Assembly (NCBI RefSeq): GCF_018128905.1
Contig: NZ_CP063808.1
Span: 4,278,001 to 4,342,000, forward strand
DNA length: 64,000 nucleotides
Direction: 5' to 3'
DNA from: Streptomyces sp. A2-16
Lineage (GTDB): Bacteria; Actinomycetota; Actinomycetes; Streptomycetales; Streptomycetaceae
Made by a program: the position numbers and the translations under genes. The stretch's first letter is position 1, and the number at the start of each line of letters is the position of its first letter. The notes beneath the pieces are model-generated. The model saw only the letters and a list, made by a program, of their open reading frames with translations. It was not told where the DNA came from and did not search any database. Below are positions 61,050 through 64,000 of this stretch, piece by piece.

Positions 61050-62506
61050 GCGGCGAACTGCAGCTGACCGAGCTGCTGATCGACGGCAAGCAGGTCCCCG
61101 CCGCCGACGGCCGCACCTTCACCGTCCTCGACCCGTCGAACGGCACGGCCATCGCCCAGGTGGCCCTGGCCGGAACGGCGGACGTGGACCAGGCGGTGGC
61201 CGCCGCGCGGGCGGCCTTCACCGCCCCCGAATGGGCCGGTATGCGGGCCGCCGACCGCGGCCGCATCCTGTACCGGATCGCCGAGGCCATCCGCTACCAG
61301 GGAGAACGACTGGCGCGGCTGGAGAGCCAGGACGTCGGCAAGCCCCTGCGGCAGGCCAAGGCCGATGTCGAGGCGGCGGCCCGCTACTTCGAGTTCTACG
61401 CGGGCGTCGCCGACAAGCTCGGCGGCTCGACGGTCCCGCTCGGCCCCGGCCTGCTCGACTACACCGTCCGGGAGCCGATCGGCGTCTCCGGCCACATCAT
61501 CCCCTTCAACTACCCCCTCCAGAACACCGCGCGGGGCTCGGCCCCGGCGCTGGCCGCCGGCTGCACGGTGGTGCTCAAGCCGTCACCCGAGGCCCCGCTC
61601 ACTCCCCTGGAGATCGGCCGGATCGCCCTGGAGTGCGGGCTGCCCCCGGGCGTCCTGAACGTCGTCCCCGGCGACGGCGAGACCGGGGCCGCCCTCGCCG
61701 GACACCCTGACATCGACCAGGTCACCTTCACCGGGTCCGTGGCCACCGGCATCAAGGTCGCCCAGGCCGCCGCCGCCAACGTGGTCCCGTCCGTCACGGA
61801 ACTGGGCGGCAAGTCCCCGGTCGTCGTCTTCGCCGACGCCGACTTCGACCTGGCGCTCGGCGCAGTGGCCGCCTCGGCGTTCGGCAACGCCGGGCAGACC
61901 TGCTCGGCCGGCACCCGGCTGCTGCTCCAGCGCGGCGCCGAGGAGTTCCTCGACAAACTCGTCGCCCACGCCGCCTCCCTCAGCATCGGCCCCGGTCTGA
62001 GCGACCCGGACGTCGGCCCGCTCGTCGCCGCACGGCAGCGGGACCGGGTCCTCGGCTATCTGGACCTGGCGCGGCAGGAGGGCGCGGTGGCACGGTCCGG
62101 GGGAGGCGCTCCCTCGGACCCCGGCCTGGCCGACGGCTACTACGTCCAGCCGACGGTCCTCACCGGGCTCGACAACCAGGCTCGTTGCGCCCGGGAGGAG
62201 ATCTTCGGCCCGGTGATCACGGTCATCGAGTTCGACGACACGGCCGAGGCACTGGAGATCGCCAACGACAGTCCGTACGGCCTGGCCTCCTATGTGTGGA
62301 CCCGTGACATCGACAAGGCGATGCGCATGGCCGAGGGCATCCGGGCCGGCCAGGTCTACGTCAACGCCACCGGCGTCGGCACCGGCGTCGAGCTGCCGTT
62401 CGGCGGCTACAAGCACAGCGGCTGGGGCCGGGAGAAGGGCCTCGAAGGCCTCGCCAGCTACCTGCAGACCAAGAACGTCTGCATCGGATTCGGAAACCGG
62501 TCATGA
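61046..62506 (+). CDS. NAD-dependent aldehyde dehydrogenase (amino-aldehyde type)
   Basis: The protein has 486 residues: IIPFNYPLQNT, LKPSPEAPLTP, FTGSVATG, Glu in VTELGGKSP and nucleophile Cys286 in GQTCSAGTR. The closest visible types are betaine-aldehyde or 4-aminobutyraldehyde dehydrogenases. It would oxidise the aldehyde made by the aminotransferase or the FAD oxidase to an acid. The start overlaps the deacylase stop and the end overlaps the aldo/keto reductase start. Confidence 0.88.
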   Translation: MSGELQLTELLIDGKQVPAADGRTFTVLDPSNGTAIAQVALAGTADVDQAVAAARAAFTAPEWAGMRAADRGRILYRIAEAIRYQGERLARLESQDVGKPLRQAKADVEAAARYFEFYAGVADKLGGSTVPLGPGLLDYTVREPIGVSGHIIPFNYPLQNTARGSAPALAAGCTVVLKPSPEAPLTPLEIGRIALECGLPPGVLNVVPGDGETGAALAGHPDIDQVTFTGSVATGIKVAQAAAANVVPSVTELGGKSPVVVFADADFDLALGAVAASAFGNAGQTCSAGTRLLLQRGAEEFLDKLVAHAASLSIGPGLSDPDVGPLVAARQRDRVLGYLDLARQEGAVARSGGGAPSDPGLADGYYVQPTVLTGLDNQARCAREEIFGPVITVIEFDDTAEALEIANDSPYGLASYVWTRDIDKAMRMAEGIRAGQVYVNATGVGTGVELPFGGYKHSGWGREKGLEGLASYLQTKNVCIGFGNRS

Positions 62507-63441
62507 GATACCGCACGCTCGGTGAGCGCGGCCCGACCGTCTCCGTGGTCGGCGTGGGCGGCAACAACTTCGGTGCCCGCCTCGACGAGGACGGCACCAA
62601 GGCCGTCGTCCACGCCGCCCTCGACGCGGGGATCACCCTGTTCGACACCGCCGACATGTACGGCGGGGGCGGAGAGCGGGGCGGCGCGCGCGGCGACGGC
62701 GAACGGCTGCTCGGTGCCGCCCTCAAGGGCAGGCGCGACGAGGTGGTGCTGGCCACCAAGTTCGGCATGGAGATGAGCCAGGACGCCGACCTGTACGGCC
62801 CGCGCGGAGCCCGTGGCTACATCAGGTACGCCGTCGAGGCATCGCTGACCCGGCTCGGCACCGACCGGATCGACCTGTACCAGTACCACGAGCCGGACGG
62901 CGTCACGCCCCTGGAGGAGACGGTCGCGGCGCTGCGGGAGCTGGTCGACGAGGGCAAGGTCAGGTACATCGGCTGCTCCAACCTCCCGGCCGGGCACCTC
63001 ACCGACGCCTTCGTCTCCACCCAGGCCCGCTACCACCTGCTGGACCGCGAGGTGGAGCGGGAACTCGTCCCGGCGTGCCTGCGCCACGGCGTCGGCCTGC
63101 TGCCGTACTACCCGCTGGCCAACGGCCTGCTCAGCGGCAAGTACCGGCGCGGTGAGCGCCCTCCACCCGGAAGCCGGCTGTCCTGGCGACAGGGCTGGCT
63201 CACCGACGCGGCCCTCGACCGTGCCGAGGCACTCACCGAGTACGCCGTCGCCCGCGGCCTGACCCTCCTCCAGGTCGCGGTCGGCGCACTGGCGGCCCTG
63301 CCCGCCGTCGGCTCCGTCATCTGCGGCGCCATGACACCCGACCAGGTCACCGCCAACGCGGCGGCGGCCGACTGGATCCCGGGTGCGGCCGACCTGGCCG
63401 CCCTGGACGCGCTCGTCGCCCCCGGCGAACGCGTCGTCTGA
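62503..63441 (+). CDS. Aldo/keto reductase
   Basis: The protein has 312 residues. The family opening MRYRTLGERGPTVSVVGVGG and the catalytic tetrad are visible: Asp and Tyr in FDTADMYGGG, Lys in ATKFG, His in YQYHEPD. It is NADPH-dependent and may reduce a carbonyl intermediate or detoxify aldehyde. Its position in an oxidative operon leaves its role open. It starts with an ATGA overlap and is separated from the HAD gene by 45 bases. Confidence 0.88.
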   Translation: MRYRTLGERGPTVSVVGVGGNNFGARLDEDGTKAVVHAALDAGITLFDTADMYGGGGERGGARGDGERLLGAALKGRRDEVVLATKFGMEMSQDADLYGPRGARGYIRYAVEASLTRLGTDRIDLYQYHEPDGVTPLEETVAALRELVDEGKVRYIGCSNLPAGHLTDAFVSTQARYHLLDREVERELVPACLRHGVGLLPYYPLANGLLSGKYRRGERPPPGSRLSWRQGWLTDAALDRAEALTEYAVARGLTLLQVAVGALAALPAVGSVICGAMTPDQVTANAAAADWIPGAADLAALDALVAPGERVV

Positions 63442-63486
63442 AGTCCCCACCCAATCCAAAAACCCGCGAGACCGAGGCTGCACACC

Positions 63487-64000
63487 ATGCGAGAGATCGT
63501 CACCTTCGACGCCTATGCGACCCTGATCAACTTCGAGCTCGGCCCGACGACCCTGAAGGTCCTCGAGGACCGGCTGGACCTGGACAACCTGGACGTCGAC
63601 GAGTTCCTCGACGACTTCCGCGTCATGCGCTTCCAGGCCGTCCTGGAGGCCTACCGCCCGTACCACGAGATCCTGCACTCCAGCCTGCGCAACGCCATGC
63701 GCCTGCACGGCCTGGAGTACCGGGAGTCCGACGGCGACGCCCTGGTCGAGGCCGTCCCCACCTTCGGTCCCTTCCCGGAGGTCCCGGACGCGCTGCGCGC
63801 CCTGAAGACCCGGTACGAGATCGCCATCATCTCCAACACCGACGACAACCTGATCGCGCGGAACGTGGAGAACATCGGCGTCGAGTTCGACCACGTCATC
63901 ACCGCCCAGCAGGCCGGCGCCTACAAGCCGGACCGCCAGACCTTCGAGTACGCCTTCAAGACCATGGGCGTCGAGCCGTCCCAGGTCATCCACACCGCCC
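63487..64000 (+). CDS. HAD-superfamily hydrolase, haloacid dehalogenase type II-like (3' end outside window)
   Basis: 171 codons are visible. Motif I is VTFDAYATL with nucleophile Asp8; motif II is IISNTDD; and KPDRQTFEYAF carries the motif III Lys. The cap domain (about 15-100) is the type II form. Enzymes of this group hydrolyse 2-haloacids or phosphates; in this context a dehalogenase role is not indicated. The start was taken as the ATG at 63487 after CGAGGCTGCACACC. The operon probably continues beyond the right edge. Confidence 0.85.
   Translation, partial: MREIVTFDAYATLINFELGPTTLKVLEDRLDLDNLDVDEFLDDFRVMRFQAVLEAYRPYHEILHSSLRNAMRLHGLEYRESDGDALVEAVPTFGPFPEVPDALRALKTRYEIAIISNTDDNLIARNVENIGVEFDHVITAQQAGAYKPDRQTFEYAFKTMGVEPSQVIHTA

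Noticed and set aside
1..64000. tRNA, rRNA or riboswitch genes
   Set aside because: No cloverleaf with TTCGA-type T-loop, rRNA stretch or recognisable riboswitch core was seen on reading; a covariance-model search would be needed to exclude small RNAs.
63487..64000. HAD protein as evidence for haloacid degradation
   Set aside because: Type II HAD similarity alone is weak for substrate and nothing else in the operon concerns halogenated compounds.

Overview
The window reads as a chromosomal segment of a high-GC actinomycete, almost certainly a Streptomyces. The codons end overwhelmingly in G or C, many exported proteins carry twin-arginine or long Ala-rich signal peptides, GTG starts and 4-base ATGA/GTGA gene overlaps are common, and the family content is typical of the genus (CBM13-tailed secreted hydrolases, PucR and IclR regulators, EfeOB). 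All coordinates and motifs come from reading the sequence. Family names come from recognised motifs, without any database search.

Positions 1-22.4 kb form a plant cell-wall degradation locus. In order it encodes a beta-helix/CBM13 protein (cut by the window edge), an SGNH esterase, a CBM13-GH54 arabinofuranosidase, a GH59 galactosidase-like enzyme, a GH29 fucosidase, a feruloyl-esterase-like CE1 protein and a necrosis-inducing NLP/NPP1 protein, all on +. It continues with a clan GH-A hydrolase and a GH62 arabinofuranosidase on -, a GH10 xylanase (xlnA) and an alpha/beta-hydrolase on +, and two tandem GH54-CBM42 arabinofuranosidases on -. CBM13 (ricin-type) modules sit on most of these proteins, and a decayed CBM13 scrap lies between two genes. 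Several palindromic operators accompany the promoters: a box shared by the divergent GH62/xlnA pair, a GAACCGGTTC set at the GH-A gene, and twin TTGTTAGCGCTAACAA sites exactly 100 bp apart before the GH54 pair.

Positions 22.6-31 kb are a scarred region. It holds an IS3 transposase pseudogene, an IS1380-like scrap, a LacI-family relic, and fused fragments of an SDR, an epimerase and a molybdopterin oxidoreductase, plus an RHS scrap. Interspersed are intact genes for two membrane proteins, a beta-propeller lactonase-like protein and a phosphoesterase/phospholipase C.

Positions 31.4-42.6 kb carry efeO-efeB (iron/heme), an uncharacterised Cys-rich protein convergent with a GIY-YIG nuclease-like protein, a secreted CBM32-CBM32-beta-helix protein, a WD40-like protein, a 2-TM protein, and an isolated GH5-CBM13 enzyme with a 24-bp palindrome upstream.

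Positions 42.8-64 kb are nitrogen/amine catabolism. A PucR regulator is divergent from an overlapping aminotransferase - FAD/Fe-S oxidase - semialdehyde dehydrogenase operon. Two IclR regulators follow whose first 130 residues are encoded by almost identical DNA. Beyond them is an eleven-gene + strand operon running off the window: FAD amine oxidase, AspA-like deacylase, a Pot-type ABC importer (four genes), class III aminotransferase, second AspA-like deacylase, aldehyde dehydrogenase, aldo/keto reductase and HAD hydrolase. The order suggests uptake of an acylated or N-substituted amine, deacylation, deamination and aldehyde oxidation. The actual substrate cannot be read from the sequence and is the most interesting open question here.
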